From Entrophospora sp. SA101 (Eukaryota; Glomeromycota; Glomeromycetes; Entrophosporales; Entrophosporaceae), in NCBI GenBank assembly GCA_958430865.1, contig CAUDNR010003447.1, positions 48,179 to 76,721 of the forward strand: 28,543 nucleotides of DNA. Direction: 5' to 3'. A program made the position numbers and the translations under genes. The notes beneath the pieces are model-generated. The model saw only the letters and a list, made by a program, of their open reading frames with translations, was not told the origin of the DNA and did no database searches. This document shows positions 1 through 13,200 of this stretch, one piece after another. Within the stretch, counting starts at the first letter, position 1, and each line of letters starts with the position of its first letter.

Positions 1-1108
1 TACAAATAATATAAACGATTTAACCAAACCTTTATTTAATAAAATAAAAAAGGAAGATAATATATTAGCGAAGATTAAATGAGCATTTAAATGATCAAAT
101 CGCTTACGCAACCTTCAGCATAGTGAAGATCTTTGATGCGTGATTACCATTTTCATATCACTTTATAATAACCAGTTACACAATGTGACGTGTCATCTTG
201 AATGTTTAATAATTTCTTAGGCAGAATAATCAGTCCAAGCGTATAACTAGAACCATACACATTGCATACAAAGGCCATAAAAAATTTATACGTGCCTTAC
301 AGTTATGCCATAATTAAAAACTGCATAGTAGATGATAAAATTTTCAAAGTCTCGAATAATCTTAGGAGATGGTATATTTAAAAAGCGGGTATTGGCCTCA
401 AATGGTACATTTGAATTGGGCATTAACCTCAAATGCAACATTTGAAAATAGGAATTCTTTTTTATAAACAAATAAGAAATGGTAATGTAAAAATATATTA
501 AACAGCATCTTTTAAACCATGAATTTGTTCAAAAAGGCTCTGAAGATGGTGCATATGCTACATGTATTTGTGGTAATAAATAAAATTAAAGTGCCTTTTT
601 GATAATTGGCATCTAGAAAGTGAGTGATGTGTGTAAAAGAAAGAAAAATACCCATGAAATTACTGAATTTTTCAAATCAAATAATATACAAAATCGATAA
701 ATTTTTTCATGCATTGTTTTTATGGTGATAAGTATATATTGAACGCGCCCAACTTACTGCAGCCCATGATGTTGCACATCCGCACCATGTGAATTCTTGT
801 AAATTAAAAAAAATGGCCATGTCCAAATTACATGCAGACTTTTGCAAAGAAATTAACACATGTAATTGTATAGTTGGCACAGTCAAATTTTGAACTATAG
901 GCCTTTTATACTGTCCATGCCCCATATATTAAAATTTGATACTTCCGAAACATATTAATTCAAGAAGAAGAGAATAGAAATTTACATTGCATATAGTATG
1001 GATGAAATAAGAATGAATAATAATTAATAATAAAAAAATAAATAATAGTGAAATATAAAAGCATTTAAAATTTTGATGGACCTAATTCTCGAAGGTGCTC
1101 TGGAATAA
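1..1108. repeat. Direct repeat copy 1 (1,108 bp, second copy at 8561-9668)
   Basis: Every base I compared between 1-1108 and 8561-9668 is identical at a constant offset of 8,560. Identity stops inside the shared TGGAATAA, after which the copies diverge. Copy 1 starts at the window edge, so its true left end is unknown. The segment has no convincing gene: the two short ORFs it carries are identical in both copies and match nothing I recognise. It has no TG...CA ends, so it does not look like an LTR. It may be a recent segmental duplication, a non-coding dispersed repeat, or an assembly artefact. Confidence 0.93.
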
Positions 1109-2841
1109 ATTTTATTTCCTCTTTACATTCGTTATATATATTAATTAATACATATTTATATATATCTTTATTTTTATATACAAAATTCTTTCTTTCTGAT
1201 GATAATGATAATAATAATTTATTATGTGACATTATATAAAGATATAATAATAAAATATAAATTTCGACTTTGTGCTTTAAATGAATGTTGAAAATAATAA
1301 TAATAACGTTACATTATTTATTTCCTTTTTCGTGTAACAAACATAAGATTGATTGATAGGGGAAAAACGAAAATTGCATTATTTAAAGGACAACTCCATA
1401 ATCACCAAACTCCAGCGATTGATTTAAAAGTCGTTTTTTAAATACTAATATTGATCAACTTACGTTGCTTCAAACTCAGACACCAAAGACAGCTCAAGAA
1501 CATTATTAATATTATTGCGTGTTACTATTACACATAGTTCTGTAGTTAACTTCAAAGTCAAAATTTCAAAAAAACATCAATTTAACACAACTCGTATGTA
1601 CAGTATGTAAATACAATTTGATTTTTACATTTTAAAAAGAATGGGTTTAATTGTAAAAAAGAAGAGGCATTTTTATTTTGAAAGAAAATATACGGAAAAA
1701 ATAAGTATATTAATATTAATATAGTTTAATTAAGTAAAATTTCTAATTCAAATTATAACATTTCTAAACTTCTCATGATAATTATTCTTTTGAATCATTG
1801 CAATCTACATACAATTCTTTATTCATCCTCGGGATAGGGATGGAGCAGTTTCACTAACAAACAGTTTGAACTCGGTTTTGAAACCAACCCTGGCTTTTTT
1901 TGGTTTGGTTTTTGGAACCGTTCGAACCAGGACGCATATTTTTACATAATTTGGAACGTTCGATAATCCTACTTTATCATTATCATTATTACTATTTGTA
2001 TAAAGCGTCTTTACTTACGTCAAGTGTTTTTAATTACCTCAAATGGTTTTACTCACGTCAAGGGATTTTACTTTAGTCAAGTCGTCAAAATGACCCTGGT
2101 AAGAAACCACCTTTAGTCAATGTTTTAGTTACGTCAATGATTAAAGTCAAAAGTTTCATCATTCATCATTAGTGAGAGTTAACAACAACTAATAATGTAA
2201 TTGCTTTGGTGAGCAAGCAAATGTTCGAAGTATAGTACAAAGGTTAAATGGAAATACTGGTAGTATTATTATAATAGTAAACGTAAGGCTGTTAAACAAG
2301 CTACTTGAGTTGATTTGCAAATAAACTAAAGCGAGTTTGCAGTCATTCAATGAATGTAAACGAATAAATCGATCACAAGTGAATAAAATGAACTTTATAG
2401 AGGTCCTTGATCTTTGTAAAAGGCCATCTTTAATTATTTACACTTATCTGGTACCATTAAGCATGCTCACATATTCGTCTAGATGTAAGAAAGAGGGAAC
2501 CAAAGCAAATTCCTAAACTAACTAAATGATAAGCACCGAATTATCGCAATGAACTGACAAGAGTAGCCAAAAGTTAAGTCATACTTGTTAAATAATTGAA
2601 ATAATATCACCATTTATTTAACAAGAATCAAAAAACTGTGAAAAATTTATTACTTTAAAATAATTTAGCTTTAAATTGTTGGTTTTCTGTTTAGTACTTG
2701 GCTTTATTTATGATCATGACGGCAAAATAAATTAATATTAAAATCCACAATACTCGGAATAATAAAATAAAAATAAAGATATATATAAATATGTATTAAT
2801 TAATATATATAACGAATGTAAAGAGGAAATAAAATTTATTC
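1103..2841. mobile_element. Element bounded by perfect 75-bp terminal inverted repeats
   Basis: Positions 1103-1177 are the exact reverse complement of 2767-2841 (75 of 75 bases; arms begin GAATAAATTTTATTTCC). Complementarity stops on both sides. The 1.59 kb between the arms holds no long ORF. It contains a GGTTTGG/GGAACC self-similar patch near 1860-1930 and a CGTCAA-type motif cluster near 2010-2150. This is the structure of a non-autonomous DNA transposon or large MITE. No clear target-site duplication is visible, and the left arm overlaps the last 6 bp of the direct repeat, so the element may have inserted at, or formed, that breakpoint. Confidence 0.7.
2010..2150. repeat. Degenerate TTACGTCAA / TTTAGTCAA motif cluster
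   Basis: About seven copies of a motif of the form TTA-C-GTCAA or TTTAGTCAA lie within 140 bp, spaced roughly 15-40 bp apart, all on the same strand. It sits inside the inverted-repeat element. It could be a decayed tandem repeat or subterminal transposase-binding sites. A resemblance to bZIP sites (ACGTCA) is noted, but nothing here shows regulation. Confidence 0.45.
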
Positions 2842-2856
2842 AACGAAAACATCAAA

Positions 2857-2857
2857 G

Positions 2858-2893
<36 letters not shown>

Positions 2894-2913
2894 AATATAA
2901 AAAAAAAAAAAAT
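2857..2913. repeat. (TTA)n microsatellite and poly-A tract
   Basis: A run of about eleven TTA units is followed by an A-rich stretch. It lies between the right arm of the inverted-repeat element and the 3' end of the BTB-TLDc gene. Confidence 0.85.
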
Positions 2914-2942
2914 ATATATTTTCCGTTAATTTGTTTGACATT

Positions 2943-4614
2943 TCAATCATCGCTACTACTATCATTATTAATTGTATATATTTTGTTTACTACCTGATAC
3001 ACTTCATATTCACAAATTGGATGTATTCTCCTTTTAGTTTCAAAAGGTAATACTTTTTTATAAGAATTGTCGTTGTACTTGTAATAGCAATAAGGTTCGT
3101 CCGCGATACTGTTGCATAATGATAAATCATCGAAATCTATAAATTTTTCGCATAATTCTTCCCCGTCTTCATAAAAATTCTCGCTGTCACCAGTATGATG
3201 TATTGCGAACGTAGGTTTTCTAACCTTGCTTATTGTTGAAAGCCTCACATCATTTTTATTAATTTTAAAAATGAAGCTTTTGCCTGTTTTAATCCAATAA
3301 TCTTTCTTTGATAAGAAATCTTCATAACAATTGTTCCATACAACCGGATTATATCCACCAATCAATTCGCCAGTATCTCCAATTTTCATAATAACCAGCG
3401 TATGTCCGATATTGTAACAATTCTCTTTGAAAACTGATTTAAAAAATCCATCATAAGTTCCTTGAAGAAGCAATCTAAAATCATACATGGAAATAAAATC
3501 AAACCCTCTGTATTTTTCTTCGATCCAACTTGACAAAAGACATTCCATCTTATTATCCAATAATCTTGGAGTTTTTAAAGCCCTCTGAACTATTAAAACC
3601 GGTTCCCAATCATCTCTATGAAAAAAATATAGATATATCTCTCTTAGCAAAGTCTCATCAATGATTTTCCTGTAAGGCATGACCTTTTGTTCGAAATCGT
3701 CTACTGAAATTTTACAAAATTTAATCAATGGAACAATTTCAGCCAATGTGCACTTTAGTAGATTAAAATCTTCGTCTTTCCATTTTAATATATGTTTGTC
3801 CAACGTTGCATTCTGTCCAATCCCCCATTGGATAACACGTGTCCAAATATCTATTTCTTTTAAACATAAATTTTTCTTTTTTAATAAGCTTATAAGCATT
3901 TCCTTTTCGAGAAGTTTGAAATCATCAGATTTTAAAAATAATCCTGGGTTTATACAAAGCGATCTGTTACAATAATCTTGAAGAATGGTGAATTGATTGT
4001 GATGATAGCAACTTTGATAAATGTAAACTATGTTTTGTTGAATCCAAGCTTTGTAATTTTTGATCATAAAAGTCCTTAGATCATTGGATAATTCATTCAG
4101 GCACAATTCATCACAAGCTTTATGAAGCTCAAAAATTTCCTCTGGTTCAAGATAGTCTATTTCGATTATCCCACTATAAACATACCTTTTTTTAAAAAAA
4201 GTACGCGTACTTGTCAAAATTACAATTTTAAATTTAAATTTAACCAATTAGACAATAAATATAATAATATACGCGAACTTACTTTAATATTATTTGAAAG
4301 ATTTTAGGCGAAACATTTTCCTTTTGAAAAGTAATCATACCATTATTTGACCTTTTGACCCAATTGCTTGATAAAGCCACGCTGAAATAAGGCGACCTTG
4401 CTCTCAGTACGGTGGAATGAGCATTAAATGTTTTGATATCCTGATCCATTCCAACTGTAATTTCAACATCATAAAAATCGGAATCTTTAAATAATTCCGA
4501 AAAATCATTTATAAGTTTTCTAACATGTTTCAAAGGCAAAAAATTTTTGTCGCTCATAAGCTTATTAAACAATTTATTGGCGTCTTCTAAAGTTGAACAA
4601 GTGATATTAGACAT
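2943..4614 (-). CDS. BTB/POZ-BACK-TLDc domain protein (two exons)
   Basis: Exon 1 is 4614-4283 and exon 2 is 4185-2943. The 97-nt intron has a GTAAGT donor and an AAAG acceptor, and splicing restores the BTB segment IILKYVYSG. The product is 524 aa. Visible domains are BTB/POZ at about 45-150 (SDFYDVEITVG, FNAHSTVLRARSPYF), a BACK-like helical region at about 150-260, and TLDc at about 320-505 (WIEEK, LLQGTYDGFF, IGGYNP, SFIFKI). BTB domains usually dimerise and can recruit Cullin-3. TLDc domains are linked to oxidative-stress resistance and V-ATPase binding in other eukaryotes. This architecture is highly expanded in Glomeromycotina, where individual members are unassigned. Both exons are open and the gene looks intact. 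Its 5' end faces the 3' end of Cdc48, 555 bp away. Confidence 0.9.
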
Positions 4615-5169
4615 TTTATATATGGATTATTTCACGTAAAAAAGTTTTATTTTTTCTTTGACAAGTTGTATAGAATTAATGATATTTTGAATTTATATTT
4701 GAATTTTTTTTTAAAAAAAAAGAGACGTATTACGCGCGCGACTTATTAATGTAAAGTTACATTATATAGATTACACAAGGACTGATTTTTACGTGTTTGT
4801 AATTCCTTTTTTGTTAATATTGATGATGTTAATTATATTTTCCGTGAACACGACTTTTTTTTACACATGTTAATTTTTTTTAAATTGATTGTTTGATTTT
4901 AATTTTTGTGTATAAATTTTTCATAAAATTAAGCAAAGTGCAAATGTACACATTTACATAAATATATTAAATCTAATAATAATAATAAAAAGATAAATTT
5001 AATCGATTATTGAATGAATGAATGAATGTTGGTTGATTGATATATAAAACAAACAATTAGGTTGTATATATGTTAAATTAATTTACTTGTGATTGAAAAT
5101 TAAAATCAATAATCGATTAAATATTATTAATTAGTTGCAAAAATTTTCTATCTCTCTCTCTAATATACT
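4615..5169. other. Intergenic region between the BTB-TLDc gene and CDC48
   Basis: Very AT-rich spacer that must hold the BTB-TLDc promoter and the Cdc48 3' UTR. It contains a TGAA microsatellite near 5013-5028 and a perfect 17-bp inverted repeat (4997-5013 and 5106-5122, ATTTAATCGATTATTGA and its complement). No gene is seen. Confidence 0.7.
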
Positions 5170-8425
<3,256 letters not shown>

Positions 8426-8560
8426 GAATATTATAGATCTTTAAGTAAAATATATCTATTTTTTTTAATTCGAAAATTTTATTATAATAATAAACTGGGT
8501 AAGATTATTTAGATAAAATTTTTTCTATAAGAAAATTTTTTCATAAAAATTATTTTTACT

Positions 8561-9668
8561 TACAAATAATATAAACGATTTAACCAAACCTTTATTTAAT
8601 AAAATAAAAAAGGAAGATAATATATTAGCGAAGATTAAATGAGCATTTAAATGATCAAATCGCTTACGCAACCTTCAGCATAGTGAAGATCTTTGATGCG
8701 TGATTACCATTTTCATATCACTTTATAATAACCAGTTACACAATGTGACGTGTCATCTTGAATGTTTAATAATTTCTTAGGCAGAATAATCAGTCCAAGC
8801 GTATAACTAGAACCATACACATTGCATACAAAGGCCATAAAAAATTTATACGTGCCTTACAGTTATGCCATAATTAAAAACTGCATAGTAGATGATAAAA
8901 TTTTCAAAGTCTCGAATAATCTTAGGAGATGGTATATTTAAAAAGCGGGTATTGGCCTCAAATGGTACATTTGAATTGGGCATTAACCTCAAATGCAACA
9001 TTTGAAAATAGGAATTCTTTTTTATAAACAAATAAGAAATGGTAATGTAAAAATATATTAAACAGCATCTTTTAAACCATGAATTTGTTCAAAAAGGCTC
9101 TGAAGATGGTGCATATGCTACATGTATTTGTGGTAATAAATAAAATTAAAGTGCCTTTTTGATAATTGGCATCTAGAAAGTGAGTGATGTGTGTAAAAGA
9201 AAGAAAAATACCCATGAAATTACTGAATTTTTCAAATCAAATAATATACAAAATCGATAAATTTTTTCATGCATTGTTTTTATGGTGATAAGTATATATT
9301 GAACGCGCCCAACTTACTGCAGCCCATGATGTTGCACATCCGCACCATGTGAATTCTTGTAAATTAAAAAAAATGGCCATGTCCAAATTACATGCAGACT
9401 TTTGCAAAGAAATTAACACATGTAATTGTATAGTTGGCACAGTCAAATTTTGAACTATAGGCCTTTTATACTGTCCATGCCCCATATATTAAAATTTGAT
9501 ACTTCCGAAACATATTAATTCAAGAAGAAGAGAATAGAAATTTACATTGCATATAGTATGGATGAAATAAGAATGAATAATAATTAATAATAAAAAAATA
9601 AATAATAGTGAAATATAAAAGCATTTAAAATTTTGATGGACCTAATTCTCGAAGGTGCTCTGGAATAA
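8561..9668. repeat. Direct repeat copy 2 (1,108 bp)
   Basis: Identical to 1-1108. Its left edge is 135 bp upstream of the CDC48 ATG, so it may form part of the CDC48 upstream region. Its right edge lies 32 bp from the stop codon of the orphan membrane-protein exon at 9701-9892. No coding content is supported. Confidence 0.93.
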
Positions 9669-9700
9669 CTGTATAGGTCCTTCATAATACTAATCATACC

Positions 9701-9892
9701 TTAGGACAATCCAGTTTTTTTCGCATCAAGATTGCTGGTGCAGTTTATTTGCATAGATTTCACGGGTTCACCATTTTGCCAAACTGATGAAATTATTGCC
9801 CTTTTTTTTCGTTCTTTATTCATTAGCAAATAAGTAACTAATCCAATAACAATCATTCCGACTACTATCCATACGGTCCAATTAGTTGGTGG
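9701..9892 (-). pseudogene. Orphan terminal exon of a single-pass membrane protein
   Basis: On the minus strand an AG acceptor (TTAATAG) is followed by a 63-codon open frame ending at TAA (9703-9701). The peptide begins PPTNWTVWIVVGMIVIG. It has one hydrophobic segment of about 20 residues, then the basic stop-transfer stretch NKERKKR, then a polar tail ending KKTGLS. This is typical of the last exon of a type I single-pass membrane protein with a short cytoplasmic tail. An in-frame TAG sits directly before the exon, so it cannot start here. I could not join it in frame to any upstream exon between 9.9 and 11.1 kb. It is either a truncated gene fragment or the end of a gene whose upstream exons I missed. 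Family unknown. Confidence 0.5.
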
Positions 9893-10340
9893 CTATTAAC
9901 AATATTAGTTGTTTGCCTTTCTAAATTTTAATTTTCTTTTTTATTCTTTTATTCTTTCTGTATTTTAGTCATATTTGTTGGGTTTATATATCTCTCAGGG
10001 TTATTTTTAATTTTCTTTACTTTCTTCACCAACTGAACCCTAAAATCTTTTTTAATGGCTATGATTGCACAGAGAGGACAATGGTAGTGAGTGATATAAC
10101 AAACAACATAATATTCTTGGAACAATTTATTGTGGTTTGCAAAATAATAGATTTTTTTGTCCAAAATTGCTAATAATATTTGGTTAATATCTATAGTATA
10201 CCATATTAAAATTTTAAATGTGGTTAAATATAAAAAATTCAGGAAAAGAAATAGAAAATAGCTTACCCACCAGGTAATCTACCCAAGAATACATGTTCAT
10301 GACTGTTTAATGTAAAAATATATTTACCTCCATTTTTAGG
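9893..10340. other. AT-rich non-coding stretch
   Basis: No supported gene. The minus-strand open frame at 9949-10164 has no recognisable domain and no plausible splice to the 9701-9892 exon. A potential donor GTGGGTAAGC on the minus strand near 10260-10270 gives no open join to that exon. Confidence 0.4.
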
Positions 10341-10840
10341 TTGGGTGTGTTGAAACTTATTTTACAGATAAGACCCTATATAATACAGTTCTCACTGCAA
10401 GCATTAAATATCTACATGAATGAATTGATTAAATTCACTGTTATTTCTGCCCAAAATGTACCAAATCACACAATGATAGTATTTTCACTTGCAGATACAA
10501 GGCAACAAGAGTTACTTGATCTTGCTAATGCAAATAGTACAGAATCATGAAGTCAAATCATTTGGAAGAAATAGTTATTGATTTATGTAAAAGACACAGT
10601 CAAGATGCAATTCTAATTGACAAATCAATCAAAAGAAAATCCAAACTTTTCAGTAGACATATAATGTTTTTTGCAAGATATATCTGCAATTTAAGATTAT
10701 CAGACAATAGATGGAATCTCACTCACTCTGTAAAAATGGTAACTTTACTTGGAAATGATGTAAAGGCTAATTTAATTTTTGAATCTACCTTTTATGGAGT
10801 TGTCAATGAATCAAGTAGCATTCTAAAAATATCGGAATGA
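10341..10840 (+). pseudogene. Coding-like fragment split by a frameshift (unknown)
   Basis: Two plus-strand open frames, 10341-10550 and 10547-10840, overlap by four bases (ATGA) in different frames. Both have more protein-like composition than their surroundings; examples are SLADTRQQELLDLANAN and EEIVIDLCKRHSQDAIL. No start context, intron or domain is recognised. The best guess is a decayed gene or transposon-derived ORF broken by an indel near 10550. Chance open frames remain possible in this AT-rich DNA. Confidence 0.25.
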
Positions 10841-10964
10841 AAACTTTTTGAACAAATGCATCTGCATTCTCATTGTATATCAAATTCTTAATAAGAATGA
10901 CACGATTGGAGGATATGAAGTAAAAAAATATATTTGAAATAGTAGCCGATATCCGAAATTGTTG

Positions 10965-10985
10965 GGGCTCTTCATCAAAGAGCCC
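10965..10985. repeat. Hairpin GGGCTCTT-CATCA-AAGAGCCC
   Basis: A perfect 8-bp stem with a 5-base loop, unusually GC-rich for this region. It lies in non-coding sequence with no gene it could clearly terminate. Confidence 0.5.
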
Positions 10986-11115
10986 AACTGTTTTATGTTC
11001 TATCCACATAAAGAATATAGAGAATCCATAATATCTATAGTTTTTGCTTTTAGTTTTTGAAAAAATGATCACGCAAAAATCATGTGAATGTCGTTTTGGA
11101 CTCGCGGCGCACTAA

Positions 11116-11600
11116 ACGATTATCGACTACTAGTTGGTCAAAATGTCTTTGGTCGATTATTTTAATCGATTATTTAGTTGATTATTTTTTTTTTTTTGAT
11201 GCAGGTTCATCATTATTATTAACCTTTAATTTCCCAGATTCTGAAATATCATATTCATTTCCATTTGAACCTTTACATGAAACTGTGTGTTATTCATTTT
11301 TTTAAAGGTCTTCTGGAACCAATACTTGAATCATTGGAACTTGAAGCCAGTGAATTCTTGGACCTTGTATCATAACGTAAAATTATTGGCAGCAACACCA
11401 ACACCATCATCATTGTCATCGTCATCATTGTCATCGTCATCATAGTATTGATGGTATTGATACTCTTTTTGAATTTGATTTTTTATTTACAATAATTATA
11501 ATTATAATAATAATTAGTATTATTATTATAGTCGACTAAATAATCGACCAAAATAGTCGACCAAGATAGTAATAGTCGACTAATTAGTGTTGGTCGATTC
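11116..11600. mobile_element. Degenerate inverted-repeat element (GTCGATTATTT family)
   Basis: The left arm 11151-11186 and the reverse complement of 11527-11562 match at 30 of 36 positions, with the shared core TCGATTATTTAGT. Five of the six differences are transitions. Further GTCGA-type motifs extend the arms outwards on both sides. The interior holds a poly-T run, an open frame with no recognisable domain and a CATCAT/CGTCATCATTGT microsatellite (11395-11450). This looks like a decayed MITE. Ends and target duplication could not be fixed. Confidence 0.5.
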
Positions 11601-12206
11601 CAACTTCTATAAACAATAAGAAAAACAATACATTTGATTTTTTAAATTTTATAATTATTGATTACTTTAAATCTCAATTCTTATTAACAATGCGTTGTTG
11701 ATTAATTTGGAATTTAAAATTTTTTGATGAGTTAGGAATCAACAATATTTTTTTTGGAAAATTAATCAATAATAGCAAATCACACATTCTCTAATTTATA
11801 TATTGGATCAATTGTTTGATCATGCAAATTTTCAATGTAATCAAAAGCTAAATTAATATATTGAATTGCATTTATAATAAAAAACAATGAAATGTAATAT
11901 GTGGACATGCATAAGTAGGCGGCATAATATACAAAGAAGGCATTAGAAAGAATTTATTCAATAAATTGGCATTTCCCTCCTCGCATCTTTTTGCATTAAT
12001 GATTATTATAAAGTTTTTTTTTTTTTTTTTGATTACTTTGATGCTAAAATCTCTTCAACTTGGAATAATGGATAAATTTTCTTATAAAATAACTCGAATT
12101 TCATCCCTCAAAAGAAATAAAATTCAAACGAGTCAAATCTAAAACTTTATAAATTTAAATTCCTTCGAATTCTCTTTTAAAAATAAAACAAGTCAAATAA
12201 AAAAAA
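11601..12206. other. AT-rich region upstream of the 12207 gene
   Basis: No gene is seen. The stretch includes an 18-base poly-T run near 12015 and a TTATAAAT box about 60 bp upstream of the ATG at 12207 that could serve as a TATA element. The latter is a guess from position. Confidence 0.35.
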
Positions 12207-12854
12207 ATGCCTAACTATCAAGCTAAAAGAGACTCTGGTTTTTTCGAAAGTGAAGATTTCTTTGATATTAAATTCTCGGATTCTATTATTACTTCTACCA
12301 CCACCACCATCTACACCACATCTACTACTGCAGCTACCTCTTCCGTCATTAATTCTTCCGTCACTAAGTCTTCCACTAATCAAACACCATTTTCATCATA
12401 TTTCAGTCTTTATGAAATCAAATTGACCAAGAAACATTTCGATAAATTATCATCGTCACATTACTGGACTTACGAGCCACTCGAAAATATTTTACCATCC
12501 AAAAAAATCGCCAATACTAGTAATAACATCACTAAATCTAACATTCGTAACAATTCCAATTCTAATATCAAAATCTCCAAAAGCAATAATAAATCAACTA
12601 CTACAACTCCAAAAATTGAAAAAGAAACAATTATTCCGTTTTCCAACTATCTTGGTTTAACGGGCCAACCACCTACTGAAAAATTCGATGTCGCCGATCA
12701 TTACTGGACTAATTTACCACTTGAGGCAATCTTACCATCAAAATCAAAATACAAAAATACCAAAAATAAGAAAAATTCCTCTTTTACACCTTCATCTATA
12801 AACCTTAATTTATTCACCAAATACGAGCGTCTAATGAACAAAAATAAAAGATAA
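12207..12854 (+). CDS. Unknown protein with two HYW-PLE-ILPSK modules
   Basis: Intronless 215-aa open frame with a purine-rich start context (AAAAAAATG). Residues 1-60 are low-complexity with a Ser/Thr run. Residues 61-100 and 144-180 form an internal duplication: both read PFS-x-Y early, then HYW-T, then PLE-x-ILPSK. A Ser/Asn/Lys/Thr-rich linker (101-143) separates them, and the tail is basic (KSKYKNTKNKKN, NKNKR). There is no signal peptide, membrane segment or known fold. The duplicated motif, conserved despite different linkers, argues for a real, selected protein, perhaps with two short linear binding motifs. The family is not recognised. A run of antisense Ser/Gly/Arg codons at its 5' end is a shadow. 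Confidence 0.65.
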   Translation: MPNYQAKRDSGFFESEDFFDIKFSDSIITSTTTTIYTTSTTAATSSVINSSVTKSSTNQTPFSSYFSLYEIKLTKKHFDKLSSSHYWTYEPLENILPSKKIANTSNNITKSNIRNNSNSNIKISKSNNKSTTTTPKIEKETIIPFSNYLGLTGQPPTEKFDVADHYWTNLPLEAILPSKSKYKNTKNKKNSSFTPSSINLNLFTKYERLMNKNKR

Positions 12855-13200
12855 AAATATTTATTTGTATTAGTAGTTTCTTTTATTCCTCTTATTGTAA
12901 ATTTTTATTGTAATATTTTTTTTCGATTAATGTAAATTCTTTCTTTTAAAATTTTTTTCTTTTTGTTATCTTAATTGTAATTAATTAATTAAATAGATCA
13001 ATTTTCATTTCTTAATAAAAATATACAGTATATAAAACATTTTTGCGTTTGTCATGTGATGATATTGATATTGGTTGTTTCATTACTTTGTTTTTTTATA
13101 TGTATATACAGTATATATGCAGTGGATATCATCTAGTACAAATTTAGAAACTATCTGCAGCAACAAACTTGATTGGACATTTCTAAATTTGTACTATATA
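12855..13200. other. 3' flank of the 12207 gene with a 17-bp stem hairpin
   Basis: AT-rich, without a gene. An AATAAA-like signal occurs at 13013-13018. A perfect inverted repeat, 13134-13150 and 13180-13196 (TAGTACAAATTTAGAAA and its complement), encloses a 29-base loop immediately beside the 17-bp arrays. Confidence 0.6.

Noticed and set aside
286..925. Short minus-strand ORFs at 286-471 and 707-925, repeated at 8846-9031 and 9267-9485
   Set aside because: They are identical only because the whole 1,108-bp repeat is identical. No start context, domain or codon signal supports coding.
1900..1935. tRNA B-box-like GGTTCGAAC near 1914
   Set aside because: No matching acceptor stem, anticodon arm or A box; it is part of a GGAACC/GGTTTGG self-similar patch.
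9949..10164. 71-aa minus-strand ORF as upstream exon of the membrane-anchor exon
   Set aside because: No donor joins it in frame to the acceptor at 9893, and the peptide has no recognisable features.
10803..11305. ORFs at 10803-11072 (minus) and 11084-11305 (plus)
   Set aside because: They lie over a hairpin and the arms of a degenerate inverted-repeat element, with no domain or coding signature.
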